NCBI GenBank assembly: GCA_964568355.1
Contig: CAZMRK010000526.1
Location: 1 to 11,983, forward strand
DNA length: 11,983 bases
Origin: JAJPJX01 sp964568355
GTDB taxonomy: Bacteria; Acidobacteriota; Terriglobia; Bryobacterales; Bryobacteraceae
Direction: 5' to 3'
The notes below the pieces were generated by a model. It was not told the origin of the DNA. It did not search any database and saw only the letters and a list, made by a program, of their open reading frames with translations. Below are positions 5,917 to 11,983 of this stretch, piece by piece. Numbering within the stretch: the first letter of the stretch is position 1; the number at the start of each line of letters is the position of its first letter. The translations under genes and the position numbers were made by a program.

Positions 5917-7524
5917 TCACTTCCCCGCGCCGAAAGCCGGCCCTTCCGGCGCATCCGCGATCTCCCGGGCCGCGCGATACGCCAGCCGGATCACCTTCTC
6001 CATCTTGGCGAAGTTCAGCTTCTCCACCGTGTCCGAAGGTTCGTGATAGCCGGGATGAAAGCCGCCGAACAGCCACACCGCGGGGATGCCCGCCATCAGA
6101 AACGGCAGATGATCGCAGCGGAACAACGCGTTCAGCCGGTGGTCGCGCTCGAACTTCGTATCGAGCGCCAGCCCGACCGCGCCATTCTCGCGCTCGATGA
6201 TCTTCCGCAACCCGGAGCTGTAGTAAGTACCCACCAGGTTGAGTTCGTTGCTGGTGTCCGCGGGAATCTGCAGCACACCTTCGCTCTGCGGGATATGCGC
6301 TTCATTGCGCCCGATCATGTCCAGGTTCAGCACCGCGCGCGTCGTAGCCAGCGGCCGCAGCGGATGCTGCGTGTAGTAGAACGACCCCAGCATCAACTGC
6401 TCCTCCGAACCGAACACGGCGAACAACAAGCTGCGCTTTGGGCGCTCCCCGCTGGCCGCAAACAGCCGTGCCAGTTCCATCACCGCCACCGTTCCCGATG
6501 CATTGTCGTTGGCGCCGGGATACAGATGCCCGTTCTGCCGGCCCAGATGATCGTAGTGTGCCGTCAGCAGAACGGTCTCGGAACGCAGTACCGGATTGCT
6601 GCCCTCCAGCAGTCCTACGGCGTTGAGCGAAATGCCGCGATGCTGCTTGGCGTTGGCGCTCTCAAGTTCCACCACCGTATCCGGCACCGCCGCCGGATGC
6701 GGCCGCAGTGTCGCATCGATGCTTCGCTGCAGATCCGCCGGCTTCTGGCCGAGCGGCGAGAGCAGCGCCTCGGCTACGGTATCCGAGATCGAAAACACCG
6801 GCACCTGCCCGTCGTCGTCGAGCGATTGCGGGGGCGCCGATGCCCGCAGCGGCGTAGTCGAAGCCGCCGCCTGTCCGCCCAGCAGCCCTGAGTGGCGCCG
6901 CAGCGGCTCGCTGGCCACCAGGACCGCCACCGCGCCATGCCGCCGTGCGTTGGCCGCTTTCATGGTCCGCCCGGCGTGCAGTGTATGGCCCGTCCCGTTG
7001 AAAATCGATTGCGCGTCGTCTTCCTGCGGTTCGTGATCGAAGATTAGAACGATCTTGCCCCTGGCCTCGACGCCCGCATAATCGTCATAGCCATACTCGG
7101 GCGCCGTGATTCCGTATCCGGCGAACACCACCGGAGCTTTCACGTGAACGTCGCGATAGAACGCGCCGGTAAAGTCGCTGCCTGCGCGAAACGCGGTCGT
7201 CTTTCCGCCGCGCGCCAGGGTCAGACGGCGCCGGCTCGCGTCGGCGCGATAGGCCACCAGCGGGAACTCCTGCAGGTATCCGCCGCCGGCGGCCGGCTGT
7301 AGTCCGGACCGCTCGAAATTCGCGGCAATGTAGCGCGCCGCGACGTCGGCCTCCCGGCTCAGCGAGACGCGGCCGCCCAGCGCATCCGAAGTCAGAAACT
7401 CCAGATCGGCTCGCAGCCGCAGACGTTGCGGCCGGATCTCGGCCAACTGGCAGATCGAAGGCGCGCTCAGCCAGAGCAGCGAGACGGCGGCGAATTGCAG
7501 AGAGATTTTTTCAGCGCGAGACAC
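5917..7524 (-). CDS. Secreted M28-family zinc peptidase with PA domain
   Basis: Probable exported aminopeptidase with two zinc ions. An N-terminal hydrophobic segment (residues 8-22, LQFAAVSLLWLSAPS) serves as signal peptide. Residues about 125-210 match a protease-associated domain (VVFAGYGITAPEYGYDDYAG, GKIVLIFDHEP). The catalytic domain (about 300-520) carries the complete ligand set: H323 in TAHYDHLG, D340 in GANDNASG, catalytic E374 and ligand E375 in FGSEEQ, D402 in LNLDMIGRNE and H494 in GYHEPSDT. Length 535 is typical for the PA-containing subgroup. The start is GTG at 7524-7522, inside the last codons of the DUF5107-TPR gene (14-base overlap), pointing to coupled translation in one operon. 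The substrate is inferred to be peptides; exact specificity cannot be read. Confidence 0.94.
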   Translation of the reverse strand: MSRAEKISLQFAAVSLLWLSAPSICQLAEIRPQRLRLRADLEFLTSDALGGRVSLSREADVAARYIAANFERSGLQPAAGGGYLQEFPLVAYRADASRRRLTLARGGKTTAFRAGSDFTGAFYRDVHVKAPVVFAGYGITAPEYGYDDYAGVEARGKIVLIFDHEPQEDDAQSIFNGTGHTLHAGRTMKAANARRHGAVAVLVASEPLRRHSGLLGGQAAASTTPLRASAPPQSLDDDGQVPVFSISDTVAEALLSPLGQKPADLQRSIDATLRPHPAAVPDTVVELESANAKQHRGISLNAVGLLEGSNPVLRSETVLLTAHYDHLGRQNGHLYPGANDNASGTVAVMELARLFAASGERPKRSLLFAVFGSEEQLMLGSFYYTQHPLRPLATTRAVLNLDMIGRNEAHIPQSEGVLQIPADTSNELNLVGTYYSSGLRKIIERENGAVGLALDTKFERDHRLNALFRCDHLPFLMAGIPAVWLFGGFHPGYHEPSDTVEKLNFAKMEKVIRLAYRAAREIADAPEGPAFGAGK

Positions 7525-10500
7525 GGCCCGCCCCGCTACCGGCTGCCCGCAGTGCGTCGCGAATGCCGGAGATGGCCAGATATTGCGACCACACGTCGGC
7601 GCGCAGCCCCGCGGCCTCCTGCAGCCGTAAAACCCCCTCGCGCTGACGGTCCAGCGCGCACAGCAGCATGCCTACCGCCCAGAGCTGCGTAGCGCGCGCG
7701 GTCTGATCCCCGGCCGCCGGTCCGGCTTTCACGTGTTCGAGCGCCGCCTCTGCTTTCGACCTGCCTCCCGGCTGGCCCAGCCGCAGCGCCGCCATGGAAG
7801 CGTAGACCGCCGTCGACGGATCGGAATCGCCCGCCTTGGCCAGCTTCTCCAGGATCTTCCGGGCATCCTTCGTCTCGCCGCAGCCGGCCGTCAGGACCGC
7901 CACGGCATACTGCACCCGCGCGCTCTTGTCGAAGTTGTGAAAGCCGTGTAGCGTGAACGGCGCCGCCTTGTTTTCGTCCCCCAGCGTTTCCACCAGCCGC
8001 AACACCATCTCGCACCGGCGCAGCCGCACCAGCGACGAAATCTGTTCGAGGCGCGACTCGATATAGGCCCTCTGCACCTCTACCGGCTGCCGCTCATCCG
8101 GAAAATTTTCGACGCGGAACAGGCCCATCGCTTCGGAGCCACGGCCCTGCGCGGCCAAAGCAAGCGCTCGCTGGGCGATCTTTTTGGAGTCCGGGGGTCC
8201 CGGAGGTGGGTCGTCCGGCGTTATCGCCGAAGCGAACGCCGACAGGGCATTCGATAGCCCGTCGAGAATATCCGGCGCGGCCGGATCGAACTTGGCGGCA
8301 TCGCGCAAAGCCTCCAGGCCGTCGGCGGGATTGTGCTCCACCTCCAGCAAGGCCCGCGCCAGGTTTCGGTGCAGCGTTTCGAGCGAGGGCCGAAGCGCCC
8401 GCGCTTTCTGCCACTCGGCTACCGCTTCCGCCGCCAGGTCCCTACTCATGTAGAGATCGCCCAGCAGCAGGTGCGCCGAAGCGTCGGATGGGTTATCGCG
8501 CACGGCCGCTTCTAAAACCGCCGATGCACTAGCCCGCGCGGGAAAAACGTAGCGCGTGGAAAGCTTCGAAGCCGCTTCAAAATCCGGATGAGCCGGCTGC
8601 CCCAGCCGCTGGCGGCAATAGCCGCGATAGTAGACCACCAGCGCATGTTCCTGCGGAAGTACGGCGCCCGGCTCCGCCTGAGCGGGAGGCACGGTGGGAT
8701 AAACATGATCGAGCACGCGCAGCGCATCGTCGTACAGTCCCAGGTGCATGTAGTGGTCGGCGATTTCGAGCACTCGCTCCGGATCGGCGGCCAGGTGCGC
8801 CCAGAACTCCTCTCCCGCCGATGACTGCACCGCCTTTTCGAAGCGAAGCAGCAGGCTCGCCGGATCGGCGGCGAGCCAGAGCCCGAGTTGACGCTGCGCT
8901 GCCTCCTTCTGCCCCGCGTGCCGCAGCACGGCCACCAGAGCCGCGCCGGCGCGTACCCGCGAGGATTGCGGCGCTTCGCCGATCTCCTGGAGCAGCCGCG
9001 CCGCCGCGGGAAAATCGTTCGCGCGGGCGAGCAGGCAGCCCAGCTCGAATGATGCCGCGGGACCGAAGCCGGCGTCCGCCCGGATCGTCTCCCAGGCGAC
9101 CCGGGCCTTCTGATCGTCGCCCGTGCCGGCCAGGGCGGCGCCCCAATAGTACGTGATCTCCGGGTCCGCCGGCGCGCTCGCGGCTGCCGGCGAGAGCAGC
9201 GCGGCCGCTTCGGCAAAACGGTTGAGCGCCACCGATAGCCTGCCCGCCTGTTTGCGCAGCAGCCGGCTGCCGGGGAACTGCTTCAGACCGGCGGCGTAGG
9301 TCTCATGCGCCTCGTAGTACTTTCCCTCCATCTCGCTGGCCATCGCCTCCGCCGCGTATTCCTGCTCGTTCTGCGGTTTGGCGGCCTTCACCGTGCGCCC
9401 CGCGTCGGGCGGCGGCTCGCCCGTCTCGTAGCGGTTCTCGGTGTGTGTCAGCAGCTTCTGGCCACCGCGGTCGAAAAGCTCCAGCGTGTAGCTCGCGCCG
9501 GCGGGCAGATTCTCCACCGTCTGCGAAAAGGTGCCGGCAGGCTCCAGGTCCGTCTTCGTTTCGAAGACCTGCCGCGAACCGGAAGAGAGACGGATGGTCG
9601 CTCCGGGAATGACATGATTCGCATTGATCTCGATGCGCGCCGAGGTCTTGTCGCCGGCTGTTTCGATGCGCCCCAGGTAGACCACCGCGTGCAGATTGGC
9701 GCGGGAGATTCCGTCCAGGTTGCGGGCCGGCATCCAGTATTCATAGAACAGGCGGGTCTGCTGGGGGCCCAGCAGTTCGTAGCGATCCCACGTCGGAAAC
9801 AGGCCGGTCTGCAGTTCGAGCGAAATGCTGTTGTCGTCCGAGAATTCCTTGCGCGCCTTGCGGCCGTCCTGCGATCCCCAAACCCGCAGTTGCTTTCCGG
9901 TGAGAACCGTTGCGTCGGCGTAGTGGGCCATCCCGCTTCGCGTGCCCGGATGATAGACCGCCACGAACGGTTCGCGTGAATTCAGGGCATACAGTTCGGC
10001 GCTGCTTTTGTGATTCGCAATCACGCTGAGATCGGCGCCGTCCGCCATTGGCCACGAGTCCACCTCGCGCGGATTCCGCTTCAGGGTGGCGCGCGTGGGG
10101 AAGATCACGCGCACGCCCGGATCGTCGGCCCCGACGGCGGCAATATTCCACCACTGGTAGCGTTGCGCCGCCGCGCCGCCGTTGTAGAGGTAGACCGTCT
10201 CTTCGAGAACCGTGCTGCCCGCGCGCAGGCGATACTCGATGCGCCAGCGCAGGCCGGTATCCCGCGTCGTGGAGGCCACCCAGACGCTGCCGCTGCCGTC
10301 GCCGTTCTGCGTGAGGGCGAAGTCCACCGGCGCGATGCTCTGCGGGCTGCGGGCGATCGGGAAGCCCGGCTCCACGCCGATTGCGGCAAAGGCCCCGCGC
10401 GTGCCGTAGCGCGTCTTCTTGACCACCGAATTGGCGTAGAACATCTCCTGTCCGCTGACCTTGTCGCGGCAGCCGTAAATCCGGCCTCCCAGGTCCGGCA

Positions 10501-10786
10501 GAAAGCGGCAGAACAGAAACTCGTTTTCCAGATTGAGCTGCCGCCAGGTCTGCGGAGCGCTATCGGCGGCGAATTGATCGCGCACCGTATAGGGGTACGC
10601 GATGTAGGATTTCACCGGAAGCAGTTCAAAGGCCGGGCTGATCTCCGGCGGCTCCTCGGCATAGGTCGGCAGTGTCAGCGTGTCCTGCCAGACCTTCACC
10701 GGCGCCGCGTGCGCGGAGAGCGCCAGCAGGCAAAACAGAGATCCGCCAAAAAGCGGTGAAAGAATCCCCACCCTCAAGCTTCTCAT
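7511..10786 (-). CDS. Secreted DUF5107 domain protein with TPR repeats
   Basis: A 1091-residue exported protein. The signal peptide is residues 1-27 (LLALSAHA before APVKVW). Residues about 35-370 are a DUF5107-type domain: NLENEFLFCRFLPDLGGRIY (85-104), FYANSVVKKTRYGTRGAFAAIGVEPGFP (116-143), YQWWNIAAVG (210-219), and ELQTGLFPTWDRYELLGPQQ with FYEYWMPARNLDGI (324-360). This family resembles sugar mutarotase-like beta-sandwiches and is often joined to TPRs, which suggests carbohydrate binding or processing, but no function is established by the sequence. Residues about 370-450 may be a small beta domain. About 475-1080 is helical with tetratricopeptide-like units (EGKYYEAHETYAAGLKQFPG, DASAHLLLGDLYMSRDLAAE, EAVAEWQKARALRPSLETLH), a protein-protein scaffold. 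It is the first gene of the operon with the M28 peptidase. The ATG at 10786 has no Shine-Dalgarno and sits within the left arm of the dyad at 10782-10829, so regulation by that site is likely. Confidence 0.9.
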   Translation of the reverse strand: MRSLRVGILSPLFGGSLFCLLALSAHAAPVKVWQDTLTLPTYAEEPPEISPAFELLPVKSYIAYPYTVRDQFAADSAPQTWRQLNLENEFLFCRFLPDLGGRIYGCRDKVSGQEMFYANSVVKKTRYGTRGAFAAIGVEPGFPIARSPQSIAPVDFALTQNGDGSGSVWVASTTRDTGLRWRIEYRLRAGSTVLEETVYLYNGGAAAQRYQWWNIAAVGADDPGVRVIFPTRATLKRNPREVDSWPMADGADLSVIANHKSSAELYALNSREPFVAVYHPGTRSGMAHYADATVLTGKQLRVWGSQDGRKARKEFSDDNSISLELQTGLFPTWDRYELLGPQQTRLFYEYWMPARNLDGISRANLHAVVYLGRIETAGDKTSARIEINANHVIPGATIRLSSGSRQVFETKTDLEPAGTFSQTVENLPAGASYTLELFDRGGQKLLTHTENRYETGEPPPDAGRTVKAAKPQNEQEYAAEAMASEMEGKYYEAHETYAAGLKQFPGSRLLRKQAGRLSVALNRFAEAAALLSPAAASAPADPEITYYWGAALAGTGDDQKARVAWETIRADAGFGPAASFELGCLLARANDFPAAARLLQEIGEAPQSSRVRAGAALVAVLRHAGQKEAAQRQLGLWLAADPASLLLRFEKAVQSSAGEEFWAHLAADPERVLEIADHYMHLGLYDDALRVLDHVYPTVPPAQAEPGAVLPQEHALVVYYRGYCRQRLGQPAHPDFEAASKLSTRYVFPARASASAVLEAAVRDNPSDASAHLLLGDLYMSRDLAAEAVAEWQKARALRPSLETLHRNLARALLEVEHNPADGLEALRDAAKFDPAAPDILDGLSNALSAFASAITPDDPPPGPPDSKKIAQRALALAAQGRGSEAMGLFRVENFPDERQPVEVQRAYIESRLEQISSLVRLRRCEMVLRLVETLGDENKAAPFTLHGFHNFDKSARVQYAVAVLTAGCGETKDARKILEKLAKAGDSDPSTAVYASMAALRLGQPGGRSKAEAALEHVKAGPAAGDQTARATQLWAVGMLLCALDRQREGVLRLQEAAGLRADVWSQYLAISGIRDALRAAGSGAGRVSR

Positions 10787-10829
10787 CTACAATAATCATA
10801 TCTTCGAAGCCACGCAGCCGGTAGATGAG
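10782..10829. promoter_or_regulatory. 48-bp concentric dyad, candidate operator for both divergent genes
   Basis: Outer arms CTCATCTAC (10782-10790) and GTAGATGAG (10821-10829) are perfect inverted repeats. Midway between them is the perfect palindrome CTTCGAAG (10802-10809), with the same centre at 10805.5. -10-like hexamers lie within it on both strands: TACAAT (10788-10793, plus) and TATGAT (10800-10795, minus), so a protein bound here could block both promoters. The obvious candidate is the GntR regulator encoded 30 bases to the right. The usual FadR-type short motif (TGGT-N3-ACCA) is not present, so the binding protein is uncertain. The minus-strand -10 would start transcription almost at the ATG 10786, implying a leaderless message. 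Confidence 0.55.
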
Positions 10830-10858
10830 GGCGGCGTGGAATTCAATCGGATTGGTGA

Positions 10859-11593
10859 ATGATCTCGATGCAAAAGAGAACCTTCCGGAGAGGGCGCCTG
10901 AGCGAACAGCTGGTCGCTGAGCTGGAGGCAATGATTCTTGAGGAGTTTCCCCAGCCAGGCCTGAGACTCCCGAAAGAAGAAGAATTGGCCACGCGCTTTT
11001 CGGTGAGCCGGATCGTGGTCCGCGAGGCCATGAAGATCCTGCAGGAGCGCGGTCTGGTGGCGGTGCGCGCCGGGCGCGGAACCCTCACCATCGCTCCCTC
11101 CTCCGACAAGGTGAAGGAGGCGCTCATCCGCCTCTTCAAGGACCAGCCCGCGCCGGTGCTGGCCGACATGGAGTTGATGCTCGAACTGCGCGAGGTCCTC
11201 GAAGAGACCGTGGCGGGGCTTGCCGCGGTGCGCGCCACCCCGGACGATCTCCGCGAAATCGGGGAAGCGCTGGAGCGAATGGGCCGCGGGGGCGCCGAGC
11301 ACGAAACCATCGATGCCGACCTCCAGTTCCACCTCGCCGTAGCCAGGGCCGCCCATAACCGGTACTTCGAAATGGTGCTGGAGCCTCTCACTCACGTCTT
11401 CCTCCAGCAGATCAAGCTCACCGACAGCTATCACGTCGGGGTAGACCTGCATCAGCAGATCTTTGATGCCATTCGCGAAGCCAATCCCCTGGCCTCCCGC
11501 CAGGCCGTGCGGCGCCTGATCCGCCACACGCGCAACCATACGCGGGTCGCCATCGAGCTCCTTTCCACGCACCACCATCACAACAACATATGA
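10859..11593 (+). CDS. FadR-type GntR transcriptional regulator (FCD domain)
   Basis: DNA-binding regulator expected to control the sugar-acid gene that follows and possibly its own promoter. Residues 14-80 are the winged helix-turn-helix (LSEQLVAELEAMILEEF, LRLPKEEELATRFSVSRIVV, REAMKILQERGLVAVRAGRG). Residues about 100-235 are the FCD ligand domain, with the metal-binding pattern D154-x3-H158 (ADLQFHLAVARAAHN), H198 (DLHQQIFDAI) and H223 (LIRHTRNH). FCD regulators commonly sense sugar acids or other carboxylates. Start: ATG 10859, with an equally possible ATG at 10868; neither has a clear Shine-Dalgarno. The C-terminus ends THHHHNNI, a natural run of four histidines. The stop is 13 bases before the next start, so the two genes are very likely cotranscribed. 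Confidence 0.93.
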   Translation: MISMQKRTFRRGRLSEQLVAELEAMILEEFPQPGLRLPKEEELATRFSVSRIVVREAMKILQERGLVAVRAGRGTLTIAPSSDKVKEALIRLFKDQPAPVLADMELMLELREVLEETVAGLAAVRATPDDLREIGEALERMGRGGAEHETIDADLQFHLAVARAAHNRYFEMVLEPLTHVFLQQIKLTDSYHVGVDLHQQIFDAIREANPLASRQAVRRLIRHTRNHTRVAIELLSTHHHHNNI

Positions 11594-11608
11594 TGTTTGA
11601 GTCATCAT
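11590..11608 (+). promoter_or_regulatory. Small stop/start hairpin between regulator and dehydratase genes
   Basis: ATGATG (11590-11595) and CATCAT (11603-11608) form a 6-bp inverted repeat with a 7-base spacer. The left arm contains the regulator stop codon (11591-11593) and the right arm contains the first two bases of the next start codon (11607-11609). No Shine-Dalgarno precedes that start, so translation may be coupled. A short AT-rich stem like this could be chance. Confidence 0.25.
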
Positions 11609-11983
11609 GAAAATTACCCGCATTTCCACGCTCGTCGTCAACGCCCGCATGCGGAACTGGATCTTCGTCAAGGTCGAAACCGACCAAGCGGGCCTCTACG
11701 GCTGGGGAGAAGCCACTCTCGAATGGAAGACCCGCGGCGTGGCCGGCGCCGTGGAAGACCTGGCCGAACTGCTCATCGGACAGGACCCGCGCCGCGTGGA
11801 GCATCTCTGGCAGGTGATGCACCGCCAGTATTTCTGGCGGGGCGGCATCACCAACTTCACCGCTTTGAGCGGCATCGATCAGGCGCTCTGGGATATCAAG
11901 GGAAAGGATCTGGGCAAGCCCGTTCACGAATTGCTGGGCGGCCCCGTGCGCGACACGCTCCGCTTCTACGACCATCTCGGCGG
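11607..11983 (+). CDS. Galactonate-dehydratase-like enolase-superfamily enzyme, N-terminal part (cut by window edge)
   Basis: Member of the mandelate racemase/galactonate dehydratase branch of the enolase superfamily, which removes water from aldonic acids in a magnesium-dependent reaction. The 125 residues seen are the capping domain and the beginning of the barrel: MKITRISTLVV, GLYGWGEATLEWKTRGVAGA, LIGQDPRRVEHLWQVMHRQY, FWRGGITNFTALSGIDQALW, DIKGKDLGKPVHELLGGPVR. The stretches WGE, LIGQDP, LWQVM, RGG, SGIDQALWDIKGK and GG-VRD recall E. coli DgoD closely. The catalytic Lys/Asp/Glu/His residues lie beyond the edge, so exact substrate is open; other sugar acids are possible. Its position right behind a FadR-type regulator is the usual arrangement for sugar-acid catabolism (compare dgoR-dgoD). 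Start ATG 11607 aligns with the family N-terminus. Confidence 0.88.
   Translation, partial: MKITRISTLVVNARMRNWIFVKVETDQAGLYGWGEATLEWKTRGVAGAVEDLAELLIGQDPRRVEHLWQVMHRQYFWRGGITNFTALSGIDQALWDIKGKDLGKPVHELLGGPVRDTLRFYDHLG

Noticed and set aside
5889..5954. Longer start (ATG at 5954) for the tail-anchored protein
   Set aside because: It would overlap the M28 gene by 38 bases and add an Arg-rich segment that is the peptidase gene read in another frame; ATG 5891 avoids this.
5869..6891. Plus-strand open frame of 340 codons
   Set aside because: Antisense to the M28 peptidase, which has all metal ligands in place.
10796..11671. Minus-strand open frame of 291 codons covering the regulator
   Set aside because: Antisense to a clear GntR/FCD regulator; no domain recognised in it.
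1..11983. RNA genes, CRISPR arrays, transposases or phage genes
   Set aside because: None could be seen on either strand: no tRNA-like cloverleaf was noticed, no regularly spaced direct repeats, and no transposase or integrase motifs.

Overview
The window is GC-rich and shows several traits typical of Acidobacteriota, most likely the Bryobacterales/Solibacter group. These are an Oar-type TonB-dependent receptor with an N-terminal carboxypeptidase-regulatory-like domain, a secreted DUF5107-TPR protein paired with an M28 peptidase, a Tat-tagged small protein next to a GatA-like amidase, and a short dispersed palindromic repeat. The assignment is inferred from gene content. There is no rRNA or marker gene in the window.

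Layout, left to right. (1) 1-876, minus strand: N-terminal 292 residues of an Oar-like TonB-dependent receptor, running off the left edge. (2) 877-1099: divergent promoter region carrying a candidate sigma70 promoter for each side and one copy of the dispersed repeat (1026-1078). (3) 1100-3115, plus: secreted protein with two alpha/beta-hydrolase-like halves. The first has an intact Ser-Asp-His set; the second has lost its nucleophile. (4) 3182-3469 and 3482-4903, plus: a two-gene unit of a small twin-arginine-signal protein that resembles GatC/AtzG, and an amidase-signature hydrolase. (5) 4900-5015: a larger second copy of the dispersed repeat, built as nested inverted repeats, lying between convergent genes. 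Its outer arm supplies the amidase stop codon. (6) 5037-5891, minus: unrecognised tail-anchored protein of visibly lower GC. (7) 5917-7524 and 7511-10786, minus: M28 zinc aminopeptidase and a 1091-residue secreted DUF5107-TPR protein, overlapping by 14 bases and so probably one operon. (8) 10787-10858: short divergent region with a 48-bp concentric dyad symmetry, a strong operator candidate. (9) 10859-11593 and 11607-11983 (cut by the right edge), plus: FadR-type GntR regulator and a galactonate-dehydratase-like enolase-superfamily enzyme.

As a whole the window reads as scavenging and catabolism. It has an outer-membrane receptor, exported hydrolases, peptidase and amidase acting on polymers or small esters and amides, and a sugar-acid catabolic operon under its own regulator. 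The observations most worth checking are the GatC-like protein with a triplicated Arg-Arg signal beside a signal-less amidase, the structured repeat family showing a compensatory base change between its two copies, and the concentric dyad between the DUF5107 operon and the GntR gene. All motif positions were worked out by hand from the sequence. No database search was run.
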